54,103 bases of DNA from Mariprofundaceae bacterium (GCA_030950585.1 JAUZRG010000006.1:1-54103); one strand, 5' to 3'; shown: positions 37,800-46,925, counted from the first letter of the stretch. Translations and numbers: made by a program. Notes: generated from the sequence alone by a model not told the origin.

Positions 37800-38260
37800 T
37801 TAACCACTCTCAAGTGCGAACGTCTTGAACTTGGCTTACTTGGTATTGAAGTTTCTTTGGAAACTTCTGCACGCTCGAAACGTTCATCTTCTTCCGAAGA
37901 AGCCTCAGACTCCATTTGCTGCAATGTTGATAAAATAACATCAGGAATATCACTTTCCCACATCAAGCCATCTTCCATGCTCAGTTCAGGCGGATAAGCA
38001 GCCCAGATAGCTGATAGTGGAATCACACAAAGAGACAACACACCTGAAAAAGAAAATTGAGATTCGATGCGATCATGAAAAAAGTGAATCGGTTGAGGCA
38101 TACGGCAGTTTAAAACCAAACGCAGGGCAGGATCACCTTTTAAAAAATCAGGTAAAATCACATCATCACGACTGGCATTCACCACAATATGAATGCGTCC
38201 TTGTTGCTGGAAATACTTTTGTACATCTTTCGATTTTTGCGCTTGACTGAATGCTTGCAT
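37796..38260 (-). CDS. sspB: SspB-like ClpXP adaptor
   Basis: SspB delivers ssrA-tagged and other proteins to ClpXP. This 154-residue protein has an N-terminal Sm-like core (IHIVVNASRDDVILPDFL, ALRLVLN, FSFSGVLSLCVIPLSAIWAAY), an acidic linker (EASSEEDERFE), and ends SHLRVVK. That end is the ClpX-docking tail seen in SspB proteins (…LRVVK or …LKVVK). The order of parts, fold pattern and tail together support the call; sequence of the core is diverged. It sits 49 bases after ntrC. Confidence 0.82.
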   Translation of the reverse strand: MQAFSQAQKSKDVQKYFQQQGRIHIVVNASRDDVILPDFLKGDPALRLVLNCRMPQPIHFFHDRIESQFSFSGVLSLCVIPLSAIWAAYPPELSMEDGLMWESDIPDVILSTLQQMESEASSEEDERFERAEVSKETSIPSKPSSRRSHLRVVK

Positions 38261-38309
38261 AACCTATTCACCAACTTATTTCATTTTTCATGCTGAAAAC
38301 TATCGTTTT

Positions 38310-39728
38310 TTATCTTCTTTTGCGATAGTCAGCACTACATATTTGATACGTTGTAAGCATTTTACGCACGGTATTGCGATTTAAACCCAGCATCTTAGAT
38401 GCTTTTATTTGATTTCCATCACAATGCTCAAGGGCAAGTTTGAGCAATGCAGGTTCGGCTTCTGCCAACATGTGTTGATATAAATGACAAGCCGATGCAT
38501 GCCCCAGTTGATTCAAGTACATGTGCATATTGCGATAAACAGCTTGCGACAAAGACTCCTGAACCTGATCGGGGTTGCCGTGGTAATCCAAAGCCAAAGC
38601 CACATCCGACACCGTGATCGCAGCACCCGGAGTCAATACTGCCAAACGACGCATGACGTTTTTTAACTCTCGCACATTTCCGGGCCAATCATGCTTGCAT
38701 AGTAAATCGGCAGCAGGTTCCAGCAAAATGGGAATGGGCATGCCCAACTCTGCCACGACCTCTTGCAAGAGATGCTCTGCCAGCAATTTAATATCATCCT
38801 GACGTTCACGCAAAGCGGGTATTCTCACAGGAATCACATTCAAACGATAATACAAATCTTCTCTAAAAGACTTTTCTTTAATGAGCTGAAGCAAGTCTTG
38901 ATGCGTGGCTGCCAACAAGTGAATATCAATCGCAATATCTTCTTTTCCACCCACCCTTTGCACAGTTCCTGTTTCTAAAACTCGCAAGATCTTGACCTGC
39001 AAAGATATCGGCATATCACCAATTTCATCTAAAAAGAGCGTTCCACCATTGGCTTGCTCAAAGCGACCAATGTGCTGCTTATCTGCACCTGTAAAAGCCC
39101 CTTTCTCATGACCAAAAAGCTCAGACTCCATGAGTTCAGAAGGAATGGCAGCGGTGTTAATAGCAACAAAAGCTTGATGAGAACGCTTGCTTTTACGGTG
39201 CAGAAGCTGCGCTACCAATTCTTTTCCTGTTCCTGATTCACCTGTGATCAACACGGTTAATCCCGATGCAGCCACTTTTCCCAAGGTACGAAAAAGATGT
39301 TGCATGACAGGACTTTGTCCTTGTAAAAAGGATTCTTCTATTTTCTTATCTTCATTTAAAGAAAGATTTTTGTTCAAGTCTTGCTCATCTTGAACCCGCT
39401 GAGCCAACTTTCGTACTTCATCTAAATCAAAAGGTTTTGGTAAATACTCCAACACCCCTAAATCATAGGCCTTACTGGCATTTCCAAAGGTAGACTCCGC
39501 AGTTAACAACACCACAGGCATCGAAAAACATGCAGCTGCCACAGCATCCATACCATTGCCATCAGGTAAATACACATCTAAATAAACCAAGGAAAAATTA
39601 TTTTTTTCCATCAGATTTTTTGCTTGATCCAAAGTGGAGGCTTGTTCAACATGATAGCCAGCTTCACTCAACACACGATTCAAAACCCAACGAATGCCAT
39701 CATCATCATCCACAATTAAAATATTCAT
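38310..39728 (-). CDS. ntrC: Nitrogen-type response regulator NtrC
   Basis: A sigma54 activator of nitrogen-responsive genes. The 472-residue form has a receiver domain (phospho-Asp51 in VYLDVYLPDG), AAA+ with GESGTGKE and a perfect GAFTGA loop, and a Fis-like helix-turn-helix (GNQIKASKMLGLNRNTVRKML). The ATG at 39728 overlaps the ntrB stop (ATGA) and gives the standard MNILIVDDDDGIRWVL opening; an upstream in-frame ATG adds 12 foreign residues. Gene order dusB-ntrB-ntrC is classic. glnA and glnK are not in the window. Confidence 0.92.
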   Translation of the reverse strand: MNILIVDDDDGIRWVLNRVLSEAGYHVEQASTLDQAKNLMEKNNFSLVYLDVYLPDGNGMDAVAAACFSMPVVLLTAESTFGNASKAYDLGVLEYLPKPFDLDEVRKLAQRVQDEQDLNKNLSLNEDKKIEESFLQGQSPVMQHLFRTLGKVAASGLTVLITGESGTGKELVAQLLHRKSKRSHQAFVAINTAAIPSELMESELFGHEKGAFTGADKQHIGRFEQANGGTLFLDEIGDMPISLQVKILRVLETGTVQRVGGKEDIAIDIHLLAATHQDLLQLIKEKSFREDLYYRLNVIPVRIPALRERQDDIKLLAEHLLQEVVAELGMPIPILLEPAADLLCKHDWPGNVRELKNVMRRLAVLTPGAAITVSDVALALDYHGNPDQVQESLSQAVYRNMHMYLNQLGHASACHLYQHMLAEAEPALLKLALEHCDGNQIKASKMLGLNRNTVRKMLTTYQICSADYRKRR

Positions 39729-40741
39729 TGTGAATGAAGCAAAGGCAAATGAAGAAAGAAACAACTTCGCCCATTTTCCGCCGTGAAGTGTACACGACCA
39801 AGGTGCTCCAACATGATTTGCTGCACCACAGCAAGCCCTAAGCCACTACCACGTTTTTTTGCCGTTACAAAAGGCTCAAATAGTGAGCCTTGCAAGGACT
39901 TTGGAATACTTTGACCATCATTGACAATTTTCACTTCCAAAACCATCCCTTTATGTTGAGGTAAAGATGTTGCCGTGGCCAATCTAGTTTGCCATTCAAT
40001 GTATTGTGGCTTGGCTTCCAATGCATTTTGCCAAAGATTTTCAATCGCTTGGCGTAAACGTTGTGGATGTGCTTGAAGCACAGGTAAGCTAGGGTCATAA
40101 ACCCGATGTATTTTTACACCATCGGGCACGGTGTGCATCACATCGTTTAAAAGGCTATGAATATTCACATCCTGCATCGCCATATCGGCTCGTGGTCCTA
40201 GTTGCAGAAAATAATCCACACGTTGCGCAATACGATCCACATTTCCCATGACCTGCTGCATGGCTTCTTGCAAATCTTGTTGCAATGGATGTTCAGAGAC
40301 CCATTGGCAGACACCTCGTAAAGCAGCCAATGGATTTTTAATTTCATGCGCCATTTCCAAGGCAATACGAGACACAACTAGAGACATCTCATGCCTTTTA
40401 TTTTGTTGCTCTACATTCATACGATTGGTTTCAGGAATCAATAACAAGCAAACCTGATCATCTGAACGCCTTAAATGCATGGAAAGGGGTGTATGCCCCA
40501 ATTTCAAACGCAATGTATGATCAGAAATATCCATTTCTATGCCCTGTGCGCGCTCTTTTAAAGCCAATAATGCTTCTCGTGGCTCAAAGAAAAGCGTCAA
40601 GTCCATGCCCAGTAAACGTTGTAGCGATGTTTGCAGCAATTGCTCTGCAAGATTGTTGGCAAAAGAAATCGTCCAATCCTGATTCAACAACAGCAAAGCC
40701 AATGGTAAATCAGAAACATCTACATGATGCTTACGTTGCAT
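39725..40741 (-). CDS. ntrB: Nitrogen regulation sensor kinase NtrB
   Basis: NtrB phosphorylates NtrC under control of PII. The protein (338 residues from ATG 40741; an ATG at 40777 is also possible) has a PAS domain (LPLALLLLNQDWTISFAN), phosphoacceptor MAHEIKNPLAALRG, the NtrB-like VYDPSLPVLQAHP segment, and an ATPase domain with GSGLGLAVVQQI. No membrane segment is present, as for other NtrB proteins. Neither ATG has a strong ribosome binding site; both lie in or at the dusB end, so translation is probably coupled. Confidence 0.92.
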   Translation of the reverse strand: MQRKHHVDVSDLPLALLLLNQDWTISFANNLAEQLLQTSLQRLLGMDLTLFFEPREALLALKERAQGIEMDISDHTLRLKLGHTPLSMHLRRSDDQVCLLLIPETNRMNVEQQNKRHEMSLVVSRIALEMAHEIKNPLAALRGVCQWVSEHPLQQDLQEAMQQVMGNVDRIAQRVDYFLQLGPRADMAMQDVNIHSLLNDVMHTVPDGVKIHRVYDPSLPVLQAHPQRLRQAIENLWQNALEAKPQYIEWQTRLATATSLPQHKGMVLEVKIVNDGQSIPKSLQGSLFEPFVTAKKRGSGLGLAVVQQIMLEHLGRVHFTAENGRSCFFLHLPLLHSQ

Positions 40742-41765
40742 GTGAAGTATAAGCTTTCTCAAAATAAACTTGTGCATCTAGCAGTTGTTTTTCCCAACTT
40801 TGGCAGTGCTGAAAGGACATCCGAAATTCAGCCGATCCTGCCAAACCTTTGCTATACCAAGGCACATGTTTACGCGCTAATTTGGATGCTGTGCGTTCCC
40901 CATGATGCATCAAGAGTTGTTGTAAATGATCATGAACCACGACCCAGCGTTCTTCTCCTATTGGCTCTGAAGGAATAGGCTGGCCTTTTAGCATCGCACT
41001 GACTTCACCCAGTACCCAAGGGTTCCCTTGCACAGCACGACCAATCATCACACCATCACAGCCTGAGATAACCATCATTTCCTTGGCACTTTCAGCATCC
41101 ACCACATCCCCATTGCCCACCACAGGAATGCGTACCTCTGACTTGGCTTCGCCAATGTCTTCCCAGTTGGCATGACCATTAAACATTTGGGAGCGTGTCC
41201 GCCCATGCACAGTGAGCATTTGCACCCCCGCATCTTCGGCAATACGTGCAATGCGGCGCATATTCTTGCTGTTTTCATCCCAACCCGTGCGAATTTTTAA
41301 AGTCACAGGCACATCCACAGCAGCAACCACCGTATCTAAAATGAGTCCCACCAGCTTTTCATCACGCAACATCGCAGAACCTGCAATTTGTTTACAAATC
41401 TTTTTAACAGGACAACCCATATTGATATCAACAAAATCCGCCCCTTGCTCAACAGCCCAGCGTGCAGCCTCTCGCATATATTGCGGATCAGAACCTGCAA
41501 TTTGCACAGCGGCAGGATGTTCATCATCACCGACTTGAGCCATCCGAATGGTACGTTCTCGACCATATTCAATGGCACGCGAGGCGATCATTTCTGTCAC
41601 GACTAATCCCAAACCAAAACGACTGCAAATGCGTCGAAAAGGTAAGTCCGTGATTCCTGCCATAGGCGCAAGAACCAAGGGGGGATCAATAAGATGTTGG
41701 CCAACCTGAAAGGCGGCATGATGATTCGATGCTTTCAAAGAAACATCTCCAGATTGTGTATGCAT
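40731..41765 (-). CDS. dusB: tRNA-dihydrouridine synthase B
   Basis: An FMN enzyme that reduces uridines in the tRNA D loop. The 344-residue form (ATG 41765) shows PPLVLAPMAGITDLPFRR, catalytic-cysteine motif INMGCPVKKICK, KIRTGWDE and TVHGRTRSQMF, then GNGDV and IGRAVQGNPW for phosphate binding of FMN. An ATG 51 bases upstream is possible but gives a low-quality extension. It heads the dusB-ntrB-ntrC group, and so probably the long leftward operon. Confidence 0.94.
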   Translation of the reverse strand: MHTQSGDVSLKASNHHAAFQVGQHLIDPPLVLAPMAGITDLPFRRICSRFGLGLVVTEMIASRAIEYGRERTIRMAQVGDDEHPAAVQIAGSDPQYMREAARWAVEQGADFVDINMGCPVKKICKQIAGSAMLRDEKLVGLILDTVVAAVDVPVTLKIRTGWDENSKNMRRIARIAEDAGVQMLTVHGRTRSQMFNGHANWEDIGEAKSEVRIPVVGNGDVVDAESAKEMMVISGCDGVMIGRAVQGNPWVLGEVSAMLKGQPIPSEPIGEERWVVVHDHLQQLLMHHGERTASKLARKHVPWYSKGLAGSAEFRMSFQHCQSWEKQLLDAQVYFEKAYTSHAT

Positions 41766-42071
41766 GCTGCAAATTCTTGGCTGACTTGAAGTATTGGTAA
41801 AGCATAAAATAATCATATCTACTCAACGACAATCACCAAAAAATCTCTTAGTCACTGAAAACAAAAGAGAAAATAGATTTTTAAATCCAATAATATCACT
41901 TCGTATGCATCAACTAAACCTGTCAGAACCAATCCTTATCACTAAGTTAACAAAAGAAAATTCAAGTATCCATATGACTTACCCATAAACATGTTCTACC
42001 TTGCGCCCGCTGTCAGAAAAAAGAAAAGACACCGACTCATAGATAAATCATCGACTACAGGAGCAGTAACT
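41766..42071. other. Divergent spacer between dusB and ccdA
   Basis: About 300 bases of AT-rich DNA separate the leftward dusB operon from the rightward ccdA operon, so promoters for both should lie here. I see no clear -35/-10 pair, repeat or RNA fold. An open frame in front of ccdA (from 41991) is not conserved-looking and is better treated as leader. Confidence 0.5.
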
Positions 42072-42818
42072 TTGCTGGAAGTGACATTCACAGGTGCCTT
42101 TATTGCAGGCATCTTATCCTTTTTATCCCCTTGTGTTTTACCCTTAGTACCTGCTTATTTATCTTATATTAGCGGTGTATCCATCGACACATTGCGCGAA
42201 AGTGGTGGCTCTCACCGTTACCGTGCCATCATTCAATCACTTTGGTTTGTCTCTGGTTTTAGTTTGGTTTTTATCTTTTTGGGTGCATCGGCAACCTTAT
42301 TAGGCCAGCTACTCTGGCAAAACATGAACTTATTGGCTCAAATTGCAGGTGGTATTATTTTTATTTTTGGCCTGCACTATACAGGCTTGATTCGCATTCG
42401 CTTTTTAATGATGGATGCTCATGTTGATACCAATAAATTAAAAACATCGCATGGCTTTGGTGCATTGCTTCTCGGTGCCGCTTTTGCTTTTGGTTGGACT
42501 CCCTGTGTTGGGCCTATCTTGGGTGCAATCCTTGCCATTGCAAGCACACAAAATGACTTAAGTCTGGGCATACTATTATTGTGTTCCTACTCAGCAGGAC
42601 TGGCGATTCCTTTTTTATTGGCAGCAACATTAACCGATCAGTTTATGCGCTGGATGATTCGTTTTCGTCAACACCTGCGCACCTTGGAAATCTTTTCAGG
42701 CATCTTATTGATGATTGTGGGTGTACTTATTTTCATGGGAGACTTTAACCTTTTGGCAAGCTGGGTTAGTGAAGTATTTCCCGCGCTAGCAGACATTGAA
42801 TCATCCTTGAAAAATTAG
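42072..42818 (+). CDS. ccdA: CcdA/DsbD-type thiol-disulfide transporter
   Basis: CcdA moves electrons across the inner membrane for cytochrome c haem ligation. The 248-residue product has six hydrophobic segments and two cysteines in pseudo-symmetric motifs, LSPCVLPLVPAY and GWTPCVGPILGA. TTG at 42072 is preferred: AGGAG lies 8 bases upstream and the protein then starts MLEVTFTGAFIAGILSF. An ATG at 41991 would add 27 basic residues before the first segment. The cytochrome at the right edge is a possible client; this link is inference. Confidence 0.88.
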   Translation: MLEVTFTGAFIAGILSFLSPCVLPLVPAYLSYISGVSIDTLRESGGSHRYRAIIQSLWFVSGFSLVFIFLGASATLLGQLLWQNMNLLAQIAGGIIFIFGLHYTGLIRIRFLMMDAHVDTNKLKTSHGFGALLLGAAFAFGWTPCVGPILGAILAIASTQNDLSLGILLLCSYSAGLAIPFLLAATLTDQFMRWMIRFRQHLRTLEIFSGILLMIVGVLIFMGDFNLLASWVSEVFPALADIESSLKN

Positions 42819-42856
42819 TTGTTGACCTCAATTCCAGCTGGTGATTCAATCACAGC

Positions 42857-43150
42857 ATGCATGTTGATGATCATAATGAAGCCTCTATTCAGAAGCAGAT
42901 AGAAAAAATAGCTCAGGCCATGGAGAAGAGCTTAATAAATGTTGAAAAGGTGATGGCTGATAATTTACGCTTACGCGAACTGATGCGTGTATCAGAAAAC
43001 GAGCTACGCCAACGCCGTGAACATATTTATCAACTAGAAACTCGCCTTAAAAAGATGCAAGAAAAACGGGTAGTCGCACAAAAAAACATCGACCAAGCTG
43101 TGACTCGCCTTGATCAAATGTTGAATAATTCTTCCGAGAGAGACAAATGA
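42857..43150 (+). CDS. Short coiled-coil protein upstream of zapA
   Basis: The 97-residue product is predicted almost wholly coiled coil (QKQIEKIAQAMEKSL... and NELRQRREHIYQLETRL...). A small coiled-coil gene in this place before zapA is common and resembles ZapB/TIGR02449 proteins; a cell-division role is plausible but unproven. It overlaps zapA by 4 bases. No ribosome binding site precedes the ATG; instead a 7-pair hairpin with one bulge (42837-42856) abuts it. Confidence 0.75.
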   Translation: MHVDDHNEASIQKQIEKIAQAMEKSLINVEKVMADNLRLRELMRVSENELRQRREHIYQLETRLKKMQEKRVVAQKNIDQAVTRLDQMLNNSSERDK

Positions 43151-43440
43151 ACCAAATTATTCAAGTGACCATCATGGGCCGAGATTTATCAATTCGCACC
43201 GATGATGACCCAAAACATCTCATTGCAGCTGCAAAAATTGTCCAAGATAAAGTCGATAAGTTTCGTCATCAAGGTATGGTAGTATCCTCGGATCGCATGC
43301 TTTCACTTGTGGCCTTAAACCTTGCAGGCGAACTTATTCAACAACAAGAAGAGCAACAAGGCAAAACAGAAACATTGAAATCATCACTCGATACGTTAGC
43401 GTTGCAATCAGAGCAATTAGAAAAAGCGTCCCTGTGTTGA
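43147..43440 (+). CDS. zapA: Cell division protein ZapA
   Basis: ZapA crosslinks FtsZ filaments. The 97-residue protein has the family pattern QVTIMGRDLSIRTDDDPKHL then AAKIVQDKV and SDRMLSLVALNLAGELI, followed by a coiled-coil tail. ATGA overlap with the preceding gene is seen. Its last codons also form the 5' arm of the 6S RNA closing stem. zapA-6S RNA-fau is a conserved order in gammaproteobacteria. Confidence 0.92.
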   Translation: MNQIIQVTIMGRDLSIRTDDDPKHLIAAAKIVQDKVDKFRHQGMVVSSDRMLSLVALNLAGELIQQQEEQQGKTETLKSSLDTLALQSEQLEKASLC

Positions 43441-43609
43441 ACGACAAACACTAAAGTTGGCAGAGCCGATACGTGTCGACAGGGGATACCGCTATTGCAA
43501 CTGTGTGAGTCCCTCTTTTAGCTGGGAAACCTGATGTTGCGATGCACTGCCCACCTCACTTTTGAGGGTTCGACAACTTCGTGTCTTGACGGCAATGCGG
43601 GGATGCTTT
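43423..43609 (+). ncRNA. ssrS: 6S RNA
   Basis: 6S RNA binds sigma70 RNA polymerase in stationary phase. The gap between zapA and fau holds AGAGCCGATA, as in E. coli 6S RNA, and a long imperfect hairpin. A closing stem of about 12 pairs joins AAAGCGTCCCTG (43423-43434) to the end GCGGGGATGCTTT (43597-43609), giving about 187 bases, close to the 183-184 of E. coli. Synteny with zapA and fau makes the identification strong. Exact ends are inferred from the stem, and a shorter RNA is possible. Confidence 0.85.
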
Positions 43610-43610
43610 C

Positions 43611-44162
43611 TTGAAGCAGCAACTCAGACAACAAATCAGGGTTGCTCGCCAAGGCTTAACCCCTCAAGAAAAAGCATTCAAATCAATGCAAATTCAACAA
43701 CGTGTCTTTCCCCTTTTAAAAGATGAATCCCATGTTTTTTTATATCAAGCATGCCCACAAGAAGTTCAAACCACATGGTTATTTGAGCATTTAAAGCAGC
43801 ACGTCTTCGCGCCTATGACAAAACCTGATGCCCACATGACATGGCTGCGTATTCACGAAGACACCATCTGGGAAAAAGGTTGTTTTTCTATTTTTGAACC
43901 AAGCAATGGTGAACAATGGAACCCCAGCCAAAGCCCCATCACCATCATTTGTCCATTATTGGCATTTGATCGCCAAGGTCATCGCTTAGGGCAAGGCATG
44001 GGCTGTTATGATCGCTGGTTAAGTCGCTATGGGATGCACGTAAAACAAATCATTGCCTTTGCTTTCTCTTGCCAAGAATTACCCAGCATTCCTCATGAAA
44101 CACACGATTACCCGATTAACGCCATCATCACCGAACACGAAAAAATCAAGGTTAAGCCATGA
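43611..44162 (+). CDS. fau: 5-formyltetrahydrofolate cyclo-ligase
   Basis: Converts 5-formyl-THF to 5,10-methenyl-THF. The 183-residue protein starts MKQQLRQQIRVARQGL and carries the family signature RLGQGMGCYDRWL near residue 135. The start is a TTG at 43611, one base after the inferred 6S end, and GGGGA of the 6S 3' arm serves as the only ribosome binding site. It overlaps ampD by 4 bases. Confidence 0.92.
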   Translation: MKQQLRQQIRVARQGLTPQEKAFKSMQIQQRVFPLLKDESHVFLYQACPQEVQTTWLFEHLKQHVFAPMTKPDAHMTWLRIHEDTIWEKGCFSIFEPSNGEQWNPSQSPITIICPLLAFDRQGHRLGQGMGCYDRWLSRYGMHVKQIIAFAFSCQELPSIPHETHDYPINAIITEHEKIKVKP

Positions 44163-44695
44163 TATTTAAAGCCTCACCGCACCACGATGATCGCCCAAAA
44201 AACATGCCGATAGAACTCATTGTCTTGCATGCCATTAGCTTGCCTCAACACCAATTTACCACACAACACATCATTGATTTATTTTTAGGACAACTCGATC
44301 ACAACGCACATCCTGGCTTTGATGAATTACGTGATTTACAAGTATCCGCACATTTTTTAATTGATCGACAAGGCCAGATCATTCAATTTGTACCTTGCCA
44401 AAAAAGAGCTTGGCACGCAGGCGTATCGCAATGGAAATCACGTCAGCAATGCAATGATTTTTCCATCGGAATTGAAATGATTGGCGATGAAGAGCAAGCA
44501 TTTTCAGCTCAGCAATACCAATGCTGTGCGCAATTATGCCATAGTTTACAGCATCTCTTTCCCAGCATCTCTGACATCACAGGCCATGAGAACATCGCCC
44601 CAGTCAGAAAATGGGATCCAGGTAAACAGTGGGACTGGCCTTTGTTTCATCACATAAAAAACCAAGGAAAACATACCATTTTGGATGTCATATAA
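44159..44695 (+). CDS. ampD: 1,6-anhydro-N-acetylmuramyl-L-alanine amidase AmpD
   Basis: A cytoplasmic zinc amidase of cell-wall recycling. The 178-residue protein has the zinc ligands in IVLHAISLP and GHENIAPVRKWDPG (His and Asp), plus FSIGIEMIGDE with the catalytic Glu. There is no signal peptide, as expected. The short FHHIK end matches family length. Overlap of 4 bases with fau suggests coupling. Confidence 0.92.
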   Translation: MIFKASPHHDDRPKNMPIELIVLHAISLPQHQFTTQHIIDLFLGQLDHNAHPGFDELRDLQVSAHFLIDRQGQIIQFVPCQKRAWHAGVSQWKSRQQCNDFSIGIEMIGDEEQAFSAQQYQCCAQLCHSLQHLFPSISDITGHENIAPVRKWDPGKQWDWPLFHHIKNQGKHTILDVI

Positions 44696-44698
44696 AGC

Positions 44699-46243
44699 AT
44701 GTACCAACAGTATTTTCATTTAAAAGGTTCGCCCTTCTCTATTTCGCCAGACCCTCATTATTTATACATGAGCGAACGCCATCGTGAAGCCTTAGCTCAC
44801 CTCCATTACACCCTACAAAGTGATGGTGGCATTACCTTGTTAACAGGTGAAGTCGGCACAGGAAAGACCACCGTTTGTCGCTGTTTCTTAGAACAACTAC
44901 CAGAAAACTGTGAGCTTGCTTTTGTGGTGCATCCCAAACTAACGGTCGAAGAACTACTGGCCACTATTTGTGATGAGTTTGGCATATCATACCAACACCA
45001 CGGCATGAAACACCTCATAGACCAGCTCCATTGCTACCTTTTAGAAGCGCATAGCCAAAATCGCCGTGCCATCTTATTGATTGATGAAGCACAAAACCTC
45101 AGTGCGGAAGTTTTAGAGCAGTTACGCTTGCTAACTAACCTTGAAACCAATCAAAAAAAATTATTACAAATCATCTTATTGGGTCAACCTGAGCTACAAA
45201 ACATGCTCGCCAAACAAGAGTTACGCCAGTTTTCACAGCGCATCATCGCACGTTATCACCTCACCGCTTTGAAAAAAAATGAGGTCAAAGCCTATGTGAT
45301 GCACCGACTCAATATTGCAGGTGTGATCCAAAATTTGTTTTCAGCTAAAAGCTTGAAACTGGCTTATCAACATAGCCAAGGAATTCCACGCCTAATCAAC
45401 CTTTTTTGTGATCGAGCCTTGCTGGGAGCCTATGCCCAACACCAAGCCCAAGTCTCAGAAAAGACCATGCGCAAAGCCATTCATGAGATCATCGGTGAGC
45501 AAGACAATAAACCCACCTCCAGCCATCGACGCACCAACTTATGGTTCATTCTCTTTTTATGCTGCCTTGCTCTGTCCTATCAAATGCAAATCAGCCTAAC
45601 AAACCAAACACAAGCCCCTATTGTCATCACAACACAAGCACCTGTGCCCATAAAGATCGTAGAAGAGGAGAAAAAAAAAGAAGTACAACACTTATCATCA
45701 GCACATCCCAACAATGGCCAAGCCGCTTTTCAAACCATGCTACAATACTGGGACGTTGATAAAGTCTTCAAGAAACCAGCCTGCCAATACATTTCAGATT
45801 ATGGCCTCAATTGCTTAACGGGCAAGGGCAACTGGCAACGCTTAAGGCAGCTTAATCGACCCGTGGTTCTGCATCTCCTTGATGAAAATCAGCATAGCTT
45901 TGATATTACCTTGGTATCACTTGAGAACAAACAAGCCAAAATCATTCTTGATAGCCAGATCAAGATCGTCAGCACAGATCTCATTGATCAATATTGGTAT
46001 GGTGATTATTTACTATTATGGCGCAGCCTAAAATACATTCGCCCCTCAGTAGAGCATGAAAAGTTTTTACGTATTCTGCAAAGAGTCCAAAAGAAAGCTG
46101 AGCCCGAAGACATCGCATCCATCAAACAATTCCAACTGAAACAAGGCTTAGAAGCTGACGGTGTGATTGGTCAACAAACCCTCATTCATTTGTATATCAG
46201 CATTGATACCCATGCACCCAAACTCATACAGGAAGCACCATAA
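44699..46243 (+). CDS. gspA: GspA/ExeA-type ATPase with peptidoglycan-binding domain
   Basis: ExeA/GspA helps place the type II secretin through the peptidoglycan. The 514-residue protein has an AAA ATPase (Walker A LTGEVGTGKTT, Walker B ILLIDEAQNL), one hydrophobic segment at about 282-300, a C39-like degenerate domain (residues ~345-450, VVLHLLDENQHSFDI) and a C-terminal PG_binding_1 repeat (IKQFQLKQGLEADGVIGQQTL). It shares a 1-base TAATG overlap with gspB. No other type II secretion gene is in the window. Confidence 0.9.
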   Translation: MYQQYFHLKGSPFSISPDPHYLYMSERHREALAHLHYTLQSDGGITLLTGEVGTGKTTVCRCFLEQLPENCELAFVVHPKLTVEELLATICDEFGISYQHHGMKHLIDQLHCYLLEAHSQNRRAILLIDEAQNLSAEVLEQLRLLTNLETNQKKLLQIILLGQPELQNMLAKQELRQFSQRIIARYHLTALKKNEVKAYVMHRLNIAGVIQNLFSAKSLKLAYQHSQGIPRLINLFCDRALLGAYAQHQAQVSEKTMRKAIHEIIGEQDNKPTSSHRRTNLWFILFLCCLALSYQMQISLTNQTQAPIVITTQAPVPIKIVEEEKKKEVQHLSSAHPNNGQAAFQTMLQYWDVDKVFKKPACQYISDYGLNCLTGKGNWQRLRQLNRPVVLHLLDENQHSFDITLVSLENKQAKIILDSQIKIVSTDLIDQYWYGDYLLLWRSLKYIRPSVEHEKFLRILQRVQKKAEPEDIASIKQFQLKQGLEADGVIGQQTLIHLYISIDTHAPKLIQEAP

Positions 46244-46923
46244 TGTCCTTTTTACTTGATGCTTTAAAAAAGTCAGAACAAGAACGGCAAGATGTTTTAC
46301 CTAATTTACAAACAAAACATGCCACATACACGCAAAAAAAATGGCCTTGGCTTTGGATCTCTCTTCTAAGCCTTGCCATATTGCTTAACGTCGCTTTGTT
46401 TTTTTGGTTCTACCCAAGCACAACGCCCAAACAAACCATAGCAAAGCAGCCAATGATACAGCCACCAATCACACAGCAAAAAACGATTAAAAAACAACAA
46501 GCCATCGTGCCAGAACAAGAACAAAAAGAAGAAACGATCAGCTTGCCTTTCAGTCACCTGAAAGATGCGCCCATAGCACAAGCCACACCCAGCAAAGCAT
46601 TCATAGAGAAAAACAAACAACCGATGCGTTTAACGCCAGAAAAAAGCTTAAGAAAACAAGTATTGGTCACGAAGAACACAACCATGACCCTGAACGACCT
46701 TAGCCCGCAACAACGCAAAAAAATTGGCCATGTGAATATTTCAGCTCACTTCTTTAACGAACAAGCAACAGACCGCATTGTGATGATCAATGGTGATACC
46801 AAGCATGAAGGGCAATGGGTTCACCCTGAACTGCAAATCATTGCGATCACAAGCCAAGGTGTATTGCTAAAACACCAACAACTTGTATTTAGCATGGAAG
46901 CCTTTCAAGAATTGAAGCCTTAA
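46243..46923 (+). CDS. gspB: GspB/ExeB-type secretion assembly protein
   Basis: GspB is the inner-membrane partner of GspA. The 226-residue protein starts MSFLLDALKKSEQERQ, the hallmark N-terminus of this family, has one membrane segment at about 33-52, a Gln/Thr/Pro-rich linker, and a C-terminal domain (LSPQQRKKIGHVNISAHFF, then RIVMINGDTKHEGQ) typical of GspB/PulB. It runs to within 2 bases of the convergent mnmE. Confidence 0.88.
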   Translation: MSFLLDALKKSEQERQDVLPNLQTKHATYTQKKWPWLWISLLSLAILLNVALFFWFYPSTTPKQTIAKQPMIQPPITQQKTIKKQQAIVPEQEQKEETISLPFSHLKDAPIAQATPSKAFIEKNKQPMRLTPEKSLRKQVLVTKNTTMTLNDLSPQQRKKIGHVNISAHFFNEQATDRIVMINGDTKHEGQWVHPELQIIAITSQGVLLKHQQLVFSMEAFQELKP

Positions 46924-46925
46924 AC

